The position numbers and the translations under genes were made by a program. This document shows, piece after piece, positions 8,347 to 18,400 of a stretch of DNA of 29,190 nt (position 1 is its first letter; each line of letters starts with the position of its first letter). The notes beneath the pieces were generated by a model that saw only the letters and a program-made list of their open reading frames with translations, searched no databases and was not told the DNA's origin. The stretch comes from Crocinitomicaceae bacterium (GTDB lineage: Bacteria; Bacteroidota; Bacteroidia; Flavobacteriales_D; Crocinitomicaceae): contig JADJEU010000015.1 of NCBI GenBank assembly GCA_016709005.1, positions 1-29,190 on the forward strand. Reading direction: 5' to 3'.

Positions 8347-11328
8347 TTAGGCCTCCGTCTGATTTTCGATGTTAATTTTTATTATAACCTTCGTTCCCAA
8401 CGAGTTGCCAAGATCGTCATTCGTCTGAAATGGACCAATAATCATGAGGTTTTCACCCGTGAGCTTACGAATCAGGTCAATTCGACGGCTCGTAATTTCC
8501 ATGCCCATGGAGTCGTGTGAATTGTCTTTCGACGATTTTTTCATTCTAAGACTCTTGTCTATTCCTATTCCATCATCCGTCAACTCAAGTACGAGGAAGC
8601 CAAACTCCAGATAAATGTGAATTCGAATAGTCCCCTTTTTCTCAACTGGTAAAACGCCATGAATGATACTGTTTTCGACAAACGGTTGAAGGATCATGGA
8701 TGGTATTTCGATACTTTCCGTATCTATATTTTCATCCAAATCAATTTTATACTCAAACTTTCCTTCGAACCTCATTTTTTCCAGTGAGAGATAAAGTTCG
8801 ATTCGTTCTATCTCTTCTCTCAAGGTGACAATAAAATTATTTGCTTGGGAACTATCCAAATTTTTTCGAATCAGTTTAGCAAAGCTCGTGAGGTATTTAT
8901 TGGCAGCAAGTTTGTTTGAGCTGTTTATAAAGTATTGAATTGAGTTCAACGAGTTAAAAATGAAGTGACGATTCATACTCGCATTCAATGATTGCTGTTC
9001 GAGAAAAAGTAATCGATTTTTGAAACCTAATTTTTCATTTTCCTGCTTTTGTTTAATCGCCTTAATTCTAATTTGAAAAAACAAAATTAGGAGTCCAATG
9101 CCTGCTATAATGCTGAGCAAAATAAACCACCAGGTTAACCAAAAAGGTGGAAGAATGATCACCTGCATCCTGCTAATTTCTGACCACTCACCCGAGTTAT
9201 TTCTTGCCCGTACTTCAAAATCATATTCACCGTGATCAATAAACGAATATGTAGCGTATCTATTGGTTGTAATGGGCGACCAATTTTCCTCAGCCCCCCG
9301 CAAACGATATTGGTATTTTACGCCTTCAGGATCTTTTAAATGCAACCCGATAAAATCAAACGTCAAATGATTTTTATTGTATGGGAATGTAATACTCAAT
9401 GGAACACCAGACTCTTTGTTTTCTTCAAAATCATACAACGAATAATCAAAGTCATCCATAAAAAGTCTAACTCCTGTGATCAGCAATTCTGGTTTTCTAA
9501 ATCTGAATAAATCATCATTTAATTTCGGGTCAATTTGAACCAATCCTTCCGACGTGCCCACCCATATAGTGTTATTACGATCCTCATAAATCGCATTTTG
9601 ATTACACTCGAGTGTTATGAGTCCTTCGGCATATCCAAAATGATTAATTCGAAAATTATATTGATCGTCAAATTGGTAACTGATCTGGTATACACCATTG
9701 AGTGTAGCAACCCAAATATCACCAGATTCATCAGTGATCAATCCTAAAATTGTTCGGGATCGCGTATCATTATAGTCCAGTTCAAACGGATATAATTTAC
9801 CACCTTTGGTCATAACGAAAATTCCACTCGAATTTGTTCCAATCCAAATATTTTCTTCATCATCTACGGTAATGCTTTTGACGTTATTTTCGGGAAGTTC
9901 AATCAGCTCAATAACATTCATGCCGGAGCCTATTTTAGCTCTATACAAGCCCGTGGTTGACGCAATATAGAGGTGCTGATTTGTACTGACTAATTTATTA
10001 ACATCCAAACTCAACTCTGTGTAGAGAGGAATCAAATCAACCCCGTTCCACATCGAAATACCGTCAGATCCACCCACTAACTGAATTGAATCCGAAAGAA
10101 ATAAAATTGATCTAATTTTAGTCAGAACTGAACTGGTAAGATCGTTTTGAACAAGATTACCATCAGGATCAAGAATGTCCAATCCTGTTGCTGAACCAAC
10201 CCAGCAATTCTGATTATGATCAACCAACGTTGCCCAAACGGTCGAATTTTTTAATTCATCTGCGTAAACAATTGCTGGTAAACTATCGGCAGGATCAAAC
10301 CACTTAGTCAAACCAGAATCATACGTTCCAAAATAGAAATTTCCCTTTCGGTTTTGAGAAATACTCATCACGGCATCACTACTCAAGCCATCCGCTTTAG
10401 TGTATGAAATGATAGATTTTCCAGTCAATTTAAGAAGGCCCTTTCCATCTGTTCCGAGCCAAATATTTTGTTCTCTGTCAATGAAAACACTTCGAATATT
10501 TTCAAAAATTAATCCATTTTGAAGATTGTAATGGAAAACAGAATTTTCACTAATTTCGGTAGCACCGTTTTTTGTTGCGCACAAGATGGCATCTTTTGTG
10601 ACATGAATATTTCTGATGCGATTAACAGGGGTAGCAATCGTTGATATTGCAGATGAATTAAGGTCCAATGAAATTAAACCAGCATAGTAAGTCGAGATAA
10701 ATATTTCATCACCCCGACGTGCAATATCACTCATATTTAAGCCCGCCAATTTTTGATCTTTGTAGACAGAAAAACTGTGCCCGTTGAATTGATATAATCC
10801 ATTTCGTGTTGCGCAGAAAAGTGACGTGTCTTCGATATTTAAGATTGCCCTTATTGAATTTGGTGACTCGCTGTTTATGGGTATCAACTCAAACTTATCC
10901 TGGTCAAATCTTAACATGCCTTCATCGGCGGCAATGTACAGCACTCCATTTAACTCCGCAAAATCATTGACATTGTATTCCTGAATTAAATCTTGCGAAA
11001 ACGAGTACGAAATAAACCCATTCTTAGCATATTGCGCAATCCCCTTTGGAGTAGCTATCCAAAGTCTGTTTTGAGAGTCCAGAAAGAGTTTATTAATCTC
11101 GTTATCGGGCAAGCCATCATCCGTGGAATAATTTTCAAATTCAATTCCATCAAATCTGCTGAGACCAGTTTCAGTTCCGATCCAGAGATACCCAAATCGA
11201 TCCTGGCAAATATCAGAAACCTGCGATTGTGGCAAACCTTCTTCAAGTGAATAATTGACGAAATTATAGCGCTGTGAAAACGCCGGAAGCAACCCAAGAA
11301 AGACAGTAAATAAAAGGAAGTATCTCAC
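8347..11328 (-). CDS. Two-component sensor kinase: Reg_prop propellers, Y_Y_Y domain, LytS-type histidine kinase
   Basis: Membrane sensor kinase of 993 residues, partner of the adjacent LytTR regulator. A signal peptide (1-19, ending FSQ) leads to a long periplasmic sensor. At least eight Reg_prop repeats are readable, for example YLWIGTETGL, RLWIATPKGI, NIWIGTNSSG and TIWVGTSEGL, in keeping with one or two beta-propellers up to about residue 600. A Y_Y_Y domain (about 665-727, KYQYRLRG...YDFEVRARN) precedes one membrane helix at about 731-752. The LytS-type kinase core has phospho-acceptor His788 in NRHFIFNSLNSIQYFI, the ATPase N-box PFVENSIIHG (Asn886) and the G-box DDGIGI (about 925). There is no fused receiver or AraC domain, unlike hybrid systems with the same sensor. 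Start is GTG at 11328, whose G is the last base of the regulator's TAG stop, indicating translational coupling. The signal sensed is unknown. Confidence 0.93.
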   Translation of the reverse strand: MRYFLLFTVFLGLLPAFSQRYNFVNYSLEEGLPQSQVSDICQDRFGYLWIGTETGLSRFDGIEFENYSTDDGLPDNEINKLFLDSQNRLWIATPKGIAQYAKNGFISYSFSQDLIQEYNVNDFAELNGVLYIAADEGMLRFDQDKFELIPINSESPNSIRAILNIEDTSLFCATRNGLYQFNGHSFSVYKDQKLAGLNMSDIARRGDEIFISTYYAGLISLDLNSSAISTIATPVNRIRNIHVTKDAILCATKNGATEISENSVFHYNLQNGLIFENIRSVFIDREQNIWLGTDGKGLLKLTGKSIISYTKADGLSSDAVMSISQNRKGNFYFGTYDSGLTKWFDPADSLPAIVYADELKNSTVWATLVDHNQNCWVGSATGLDILDPDGNLVQNDLTSSVLTKIRSILFLSDSIQLVGGSDGISMWNGVDLIPLYTELSLDVNKLVSTNQHLYIASTTGLYRAKIGSGMNVIELIELPENNVKSITVDDEENIWIGTNSSGIFVMTKGGKLYPFELDYNDTRSRTILGLITDESGDIWVATLNGVYQISYQFDDQYNFRINHFGYAEGLITLECNQNAIYEDRNNTIWVGTSEGLVQIDPKLNDDLFRFRKPELLITGVRLFMDDFDYSLYDFEENKESGVPLSITFPYNKNHLTFDFIGLHLKDPEGVKYQYRLRGAEENWSPITTNRYATYSFIDHGEYDFEVRARNNSGEWSEISRMQVIILPPFWLTWWFILLSIIAGIGLLILFFQIRIKAIKQKQENEKLGFKNRLLFLEQQSLNASMNRHFIFNSLNSIQYFINSSNKLAANKYLTSFAKLIRKNLDSSQANNFIVTLREEIERIELYLSLEKMRFEGKFEYKIDLDENIDTESIEIPSMILQPFVENSIIHGVLPVEKKGTIRIHIYLEFGFLVLELTDDGIGIDKSLRMKKSSKDNSHDSMGMEITSRRIDLIRKLTGENLMIIGPFQTNDDLGNSLGTKVIIKINIENQTEA

Positions 11329-12104
11329 TAAAGTGATTTTAATGTTTTCACAAAAGAAGACACTCTGTTTCTTGCTACAGGAACAAGTTTTCCGTTGTTT
11401 AATACCGCAAAATGACCATCTTCATTCAAATATTCTTTCAAATAGTTCAGGTTAATTATGTGCGATTTATGCACCCGATAAAAAATAGCAGGATTCAAAA
11501 TCCCTTCATAGACTTTTAAAGTTCTTGTATCCAGATAACGTTTACCATCCGTGAAATAAATCATCGTGCAATTACCCGATGCCTCAAGGTACATGATATC
11601 TTCAATATCGATAAGCTTAATTCCTTTCGTGTGCGCAATCGCAACCTTATGTCCGTATCCTTGCGTTTCGATTGATTCAGAAAGATTTTTAATGGACTCA
11701 AAATAGGTTGTATAATTTTCAGGATTTTCAGTAAAAGTTGCACTGGCCTCTTTAACTTTTTCTACAGCTTGCTGCAGATCCTCAATATCCACCGGTTTTA
11801 AAACATAGTGTATTGCGTTGGCATTAAAGGCACGCAATGCATAATCTTTAAATGCGGTCACAAAGACCACCATAAAATTTCTATCCTCAATACTTTCTAA
11901 CAAATCAAAACCTTCAGAACCACTTGGCATTCGAATATCTAAAAAGATTACCTGAGGTTTTAATTCTGAAATTTTTTCTTTCGCCTCCTTTATATTCCCG
12001 GCCTGCCCAATCACCTCGATACCTTCACAATATTCATCTAGCAGCATGGTTAAGTTTTTCCTTGCCAATTCTTCGTCGTCAATAACCAATGCGCGTAATT
12101 TCAT
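11328..12104 (-). CDS. LytTR-family response regulator
   Basis: Cytoplasmic DNA-binding response regulator, 258 residues from the chosen start. The receiver domain (about 1-125) has the acidic pair DDEE (9-12), phospho-acceptor Asp56 in FLDIRMP, Thr83 in FVTAF and Lys103 in VLKPV. The C-terminal LytTR domain (about 155-257) has YLEASGNCTMIYF, FYRVHKSHIINL and the terminal VPVARNRV segment; LytTR domains bind direct repeats in promoters. An in-frame ATG at 12200 would add 32 residues, but receiver domains normally start with this MKLRALVIDDEE, so 12104 is preferred. Its stop codon overlaps the kinase GTG start by one base. No obvious autoregulatory repeat was identified upstream. Confidence 0.93.
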   Translation of the reverse strand: MKLRALVIDDEELARKNLTMLLDEYCEGIEVIGQAGNIKEAKEKISELKPQVIFLDIRMPSGSEGFDLLESIEDRNFMVVFVTAFKDYALRAFNANAIHYVLKPVDIEDLQQAVEKVKEASATFTENPENYTTYFESIKNLSESIETQGYGHKVAIAHTKGIKLIDIEDIMYLEASGNCTMIYFTDGKRYLDTRTLKVYEGILNPAIFYRVHKSHIINLNYLKEYLNEDGHFAVLNNGKLVPVARNRVSSFVKTLKSL

Positions 12105-12382
12105 AGGGGTGTTTTTTGTATCGGGTAATTTATCCGAGTCTATTGAAGTAAATATAGGAATTAGTTGTGAAGTGGTTTGTACCATTAAATCCGAATTCAT
12201 ACCCGTTCAATCAGAAATTACAACAGAAGAGTTTTTTGCCAGTCAATATCAGAAGTTGTCTCCGTAAATTAGTAATTAAAAAATTTATCACATGGCTTAT
12301 GACAACAACATTACACTTGGTTTCTGCTTGCAAAATCTGGATTTTTAACGACAATGGGAATTAAAAATTCAGATCAATAAAC
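12105..12382. other. Upstream region of the response regulator gene; no clear element
   Basis: This roughly 280-base AT-rich stretch lies between the regulator start and the terminator of the giant gene and should contain the promoter of the two-component operon. No good TAnnTTTG match on the minus strand, LytTR-type direct repeat pair or small RNA could be supported by eye. Its left 96 bases are open in the regulator's frame but look like leader sequence. Confidence 0.4.
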
Positions 12383-12412
12383 AAAAAAGAGAGCTTACGG
12401 GCTCTCTTTTTT
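12383..12412 (-). terminator. Rho-independent terminator of the giant Ig-repeat gene
   Basis: The stem AAAAAAGAGAGC / GCTCTCTTTTTT has a 6-base loop and begins about 10 bases downstream of the giant gene's stop on the minus strand. The hairpin is symmetric and could also act on the plus strand. Confidence 0.88.
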
Positions 12413-12422
12413 TTGTGATTGA

Positions 12423-15400
12423 TTATTCCTTTCCGCCGCCCCTTTGAGGCACAGTGGTAGTTCCGCCGCCAGTAGTTGTTCCACCACCCGTTTTAACAGG
12501 TGTTGTAGTGCCACCCTCTGTCTTAACTGGAGTTGTTGTGCCTCCTTCGGTCTTAACAGGTGTAGTGGTTGTTGTTCCGCCACCAGTTTTTACTGGAGTT
12601 GTTGTACCACCTTCTGTTTTGACAGGAGTCGTCGTCGTTCCGCCTTCTGTCTTAACGGGTGTAGTGGTTGTTGTACCGCCTTCAGTTTTTACCGGAGTAG
12701 TTGTTGTACCACCTCCGGTAGTCGTGCCACCACCAGTTGTAGTGCCATTACCCTTTTGTTCATTTATTGTGCCTCCACCGGTTGTTGTGCCACCACCAGT
12801 TGTACCACCACCTGTCGTTGTGCCACCATCTCTGCTAGTTCCGGTATTAACAACAGGAGTGTATGTAATGGTATACGTTACGATTGATACCTTGTCACCA
12901 TTTGTAGCTTCGACTTTAACTGTATTTGCACCTGATCGCAATGTAATGACGGCCGTAATTTCCTGTGATGAAGTGCTGTACGTAAATCCGGTAAAAGGAA
13001 CAGAATTAAGGGTGACTTTAATGTTTGCCTTTGCTGACACGTTTGTCACTTTCGCTTTTAGCATATAGGTCGAGCTCGTCACATTTTCTGTTGCTGATGC
13101 AGGACTTATCATCGTAATAACCGGAGCAACAACTGTCTTGATTTCACCGGTCGTATTCGTAGTATTTGTATTAGGGTCAACAATGTTCTTTGGCTTGTAG
13201 GTGATTGTATAAGAACCGGTCACAGACTTATCTCCATTTACTGCCGTTATTCCAATAACATTTGCGCCCGTCACAAGATTTAAATTTCCAGTCAATTCTT
13301 CTGTCGTAAAATTATAATTGAACCCAGTTGCTGGTGCGCCATTTATAGTAACTGAAATATCTTCCCCGGCATTCACATTATCCATTTTCAAACGGAAGGC
13401 GTATTGTGGGGTAGAAACCTCAACAGCATTTGTTGCCGGCTGAATTGGAATTAGCGCGGGGGTTTCATATTTTTCACCACTTGCATTGCCTCCTGCACTC
13501 TTTTGATTTACTGGAGCCGGACAATTTGGATTTGAATCAAATGTAACCAACATCACCACATCCTGATAATCGATTCCAACGTTTCCGACGTGACGCAATT
13601 CATATAAATAAATCACATCATTTGGACCAATTGTTACCACTCCATCACTCGTGATATAACCAGACAGAAAAGCATCCAACGGTAACTGACCATCGGCAGG
13701 ATTGTAAGAAGGTATAACGTCACCATCTTGCAAAATGTAGATCCACTCACTTCCAGAATTCGAAAGCAACGTGTTTGACCATGAATTCGTTGCGTTTTTG
13801 CAGGTCGCTTTGATTACAACATTCGAACCAGCAGGTGTATTTACACTGACGTTTTCACCACCGGCTACATTCTGATCATTTGCAAAACCATACCACGTTG
13901 AGCCACCGTTTAAGCTGAATTGAATTTTTACATATGCTTCTTGAGAATTTGAGTAAACAACTGATTCACCTAAACAGGTAATCGTAGCACATGCTGTTTC
14001 ATTTACGGTGACTGTTCCATTGCCCTGGACGTCAAAATCAATGTCATCATCTACAGCAGGAGCAGTATAGTTTACTGTCAGATTTCCATTTGCTGCACTG
14101 CATCCATTTGCTTGTACAGCTATTGTATTATTTCCGGCAACAAGGGTAATCGCCGCTGTTAATTGATCAGTTCCGGTATTATATGAAGCGGGAACAGATT
14201 GACCATTTACAGTTACTGAAATTGCTGATGGACTATCAATATTCGTAACAGTGGCGTTTAAATTATACGTCGCGGCTGTTGCAGTATTTGGCGAATTAAA
14301 TGTAATCACTGGTGCGTCGCATGGTGGAGCCTCACAAGGGCTTGCAGGTTTAGTCGATCCATTTCCAAACACTGGAATATTATCTGCCTGAATACAAACC
14401 ATCCAATGACCCATTGCATTTGGATTATCGTTAGAAACTGAAACTGTCAAGTTTCCAGTAAACAAATAATATTGACCGTTAGAAACTGGATATGCAACAC
14501 CATCCACAAATGCATCTCCACCACCTGCAATTGGCTTACAATATAAACTCGTAGCAGGACCTGAATAAGTAAAGTTTAAATCATTTGCAAGATTATCACG
14601 CGTATAAGTAGCGCCTGGCGTTATCAAACAGAATTCCCAAGCAGAGTTTCCAGGGTTGATTCGTGTGCCACAAACTGGAGCATCGTAATTTACCGTGAAG
14701 GTTCCGTTTGTTACTTGACATCCATTTGCAACAACTGCAATTGAATTCGAACCATCCACCAACGTTATGGTAGCAGTCAAAATTCCACTTGTCGTGTTAT
14801 AACTAGCAGAAACTGGAGCACCATTTAGAGTAACCGATATAGCTGAAGGGTTTGCAACATTCGTGACATTTGCGGTTAACGTATAAGTTGCCGCAGCGGC
14901 TGTTGCAGCTGATGTAAAGGTAATGACCGGCGGATTACAAGGCGGAGGTGTTGGTGTAAAGTTCACACTGAAAATCGCTGATGAAACTTCACAACCATTA
15001 GCTGTAACCGCTATTGTATTGTTACCATTAACGAGTGTCATGGTAGCGCTCAGAGCATCAGTTCCTGCATTATAGCTAGCAGTAACCGGCACACCATTCA
15101 AGGTCACTGTGATTTGTGATGGGTTGTCAATATTTGAAACAACAGCATTTAAGGTATATGTTGAATTATCTGTGGCGTTATTTGACGTAAATGAAATAGC
15201 AGGTGCAACACAAGGAGCCGGTGCGTTATAAGTAACTGCATAGCTAACCGTTTCAGAACTGCACTCATTTATCAGCGTTACGGTGATTGTATTCAGACCC
15301 GGTTGCAAAGTAATATTAGTTGCACTCACAACATTTCCGGCAAACGTAAATGGAATTGCGTTTCCATTTTGCAAGACACTCACATTTGATTGTGACGATA

Positions 15401-18400
15401 CGTTCGCTGTATTCAATGAAATTTGATAATTCTCAGATGTCACCGTCGCATTATTAGATGCAGGAGATTGCAATGAGAATGTAATTGGATTGCATGGAAT
15501 CGAATAATTGATGGTATAATTCGCAGTCACATTTTCACAACCATTTACCACAAGTGAAACTGCGTTTGCACCAACCTGCAAACTGAATTGTGAAGTCAGA
15601 TTATGAGTACCTGCATTGAAATCAAAATTCACAGATGTTCCATTTACCAATAACTGAATATCGTTTGCATTGGAGACGTTATAAACCTGCGCTGCAAAAG
15701 CAAAAAGCGGATCGTTCACATTTGTATTAACGCTGGTAAGATTAATGGTTGGTGTCTCACACTGATCCGAATCAATTTGGTACGTAATTGTTTCCGAACT
15801 GCAATTATTTGAAATCACAATCACCAATGTATTTGCTCCATCATTCAGATTAATATTTGAAAGCGAAACGGTGTTTCCGGCAAAGGTGAATGGCACATTT
15901 GATCCATTTAACGTTGCAGTGATGTTTCCTGCGCCTCCAACATTTTCAGTTCCCAGACTGACAGATGTTGTAGCACCTTGAACTGAAGTAACTAGTTGTG
16001 CAGGAGCAAGCAACGTAAATGTGACTGGATAACATGGCACTGTATAAACAATAGTAATAGATTCTGAAGCATTTGCACATGCATTTGCACTTAACGAGAC
16101 AGTGTTAGAACCAACATTCAGATTTAAGTTTGCGGTTACTAATCCAGCCGTATAATTGAATGGAACTGATGAGCCGTTAACAGTGAGCTGAAGCTGACTT
16201 TGTGAATCGATGTTTTCTACCGTAGCCGAGAAATTGTAAGCAGCAGTAGACGATGCAACATTATTTGCAGAAAGATTAATTACCGGTGTGTTACATGTGT
16301 TTCTTGTGATATTATAGACGACCGTTTCATTGCTGCACGCATTGGTCATTGTCACTGTGATCACATTATTGCCATCATTCAAACCAATGTTGTTGATCGA
16401 AATAATGTCATTAACATAAGTGAACGGGACTAAATTACCGTTGACATTAACTGTAATGAATGCCTGGTTCACATTTTGTGCAACCAACTCAATTGAGTAA
16501 GTAGGATCAGCAACTGATATTGAATTGGTGGTTGGTGTGCCCAGAGCAAACGTAATTGGCGTGCAAGGAATCGTATAGGTAATAACTATTCCCTGACTTG
16601 CCGTTTGACAGCCATTGGCAATTACATCTACACTGTTTGCTCCTTCAGTCAGATTGAACTCTGCATTTATCTGACCAGTCAATGGATTGAAAATAAATGT
16701 AGCTGGTGCACCATTTAATAATACCTGAATATCTGATTGATTTGATATGTTGGTGACCGCAGCAGCAAATGAATAAACCGGCACATTAACTACGCTTGAT
16801 GTTGAATTGATTGTTAGCACTGGCGGTTGACATCCATTGTATTGTATTGCATAATTGGTAGTCACTGAGCTGCACTGATTCGATGTTGTTATAACAAAGT
16901 TATTTGCACCGTTGGTCAAGGTGATTCCCGTAATAGAAATAATACCACTTCCGGCATTGAAGCTGAAAGGAATCGCGCTGCCATTTTGAGTTACAGTAAT
17001 CTGCGAGGCATTATCTACATTTTGTGCCACTAATGAAATAGCATAAGCGCTTTCAGTCACAACCTGAGAATTAGCAGATGGTTGCATCAAAGTGATAACC
17101 ACATCCTGGCAAGGTATTACGTAATTGACATTGATCGTTTGTGTCGCATTCTGACATCCCACAACGTTAAGGGTTATTGTATTTGCACCCCCATTCAATA
17201 AGATATTTGTGTTCAACAATCCGCTCGATTCATTGAAATCAAATCCAACGGCATTTCCATTTACAAGCAACGAAACATTTGCTGTACCATTCGAATTCAA
17301 AATAGAAGCAGCGAATGGAATTGATGCTGAATTCACTGTTGCGCCGTTTGCAATTCCAGTAATTGTAATTACCGGAGGCTGACAACCGTTGTATTGAATA
17401 TGATAAGTAACTGTCGACGCACTGCAACCGTTGGTCATATTCAAAATAACTGTATTCATACCATCAACGAGCGTCATTGCAGGAATTGCAATATTGCCAG
17501 TTAACGGATCAAACGTGAATGCAATTGGAGAGCCATTCAAAGTTGCTGTAATTTGTCCTGCAGTCAAAGAGCCTGTAGCATGAAGCAAAATACTGTATGC
17601 AGCGTTAGTAACTGTCACATCTGAAGATGCCGGAGAAACCAGCGAATATGCAATTGGCTCACACGGAATCTCTCTTGTAATAGTAACTTGTTGCGTTGCT
17701 GTTCCACACGCTGTTGTAACATTTACAGTAATTGCATTTGTTCCAACATTTAAGTTTAAAGGCGCCGTTAATTGATCAGTACCATCATTGTAATTGAAGA
17801 CTTGTGAAACGCCATTAAATATCAGCGTGATTTCAGAAGCAGTAGTGTTCGTTATTGTAGCTGCAAAATTAATTGTTGCATTTGTTGTTGTGCTTGCATT
17901 TGCCGGCGTGATTCCTGAAATAACAGGAGCATTGCATACTTCACGAATAACGTTGTATGCTAAAACTGCCGCACCGCATGCGTTCGAAACGCTAATCAGA
18001 ATAGCGTTGTTGCCAACTGCAAGTGCAGCATTTGAAACAGAGATAGTTCCGGTTCCAGCATCAAACGTGAATGGAATTGATGAGCCATTCAGTGTAACAC
18101 TAATATTCGATGAAGCGGGAACTCCAGTTGCTCCAGCGGAGAGTGAGATTACATTGTCTTGAGTAGTAATAGAAGTTGGTCCGCTTGAATATACTGTAGG
18201 ATCATTGCATGGCGGATTTGGAACTTGATAAAACAAAGTAAACGTTGCCAAATTTGTTCCGCAATTATTTGTCACAACCACCTGAACTGCATTAGAACCT
18301 TCAGCAAGAATTGTTGCCTTAGATGCGATTGAAGTTCCGGCGTTATAAGTCATATAACCCTGACTCACGCCATTCACTTTCAATTCAACTGTTGTGCCAG

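Noticed and set aside
12105..12200. 32-residue N-terminal extension of the response regulator starting at 12200
   Set aside because: The receiver domain normally begins at MKLRALVIDDEE (12104) and the extension resembles no receiver or membrane sequence.
12477..12707. Possible CRISPR array from regular 30-36 base repeats
   Set aside because: Units are adjacent without unique spacers, vary in length by whole codons, and lie in frame inside a long coding sequence.
12454..13068. Plus-strand 204-residue open frame rich in Val and Pro
   Set aside because: It is the reverse complement of the TPVKT(E/G)GG and GGGTTT repeats; the regular repeat in the sense frame leaves the other strand open by chance.
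17794..18162. Plus-strand 122-residue frame inside the Ig array
   Set aside because: It is antisense to Ig-like repeats and its Ala/Val/Thr-rich composition mirrors the sense codons; no start context or homology is recognised.
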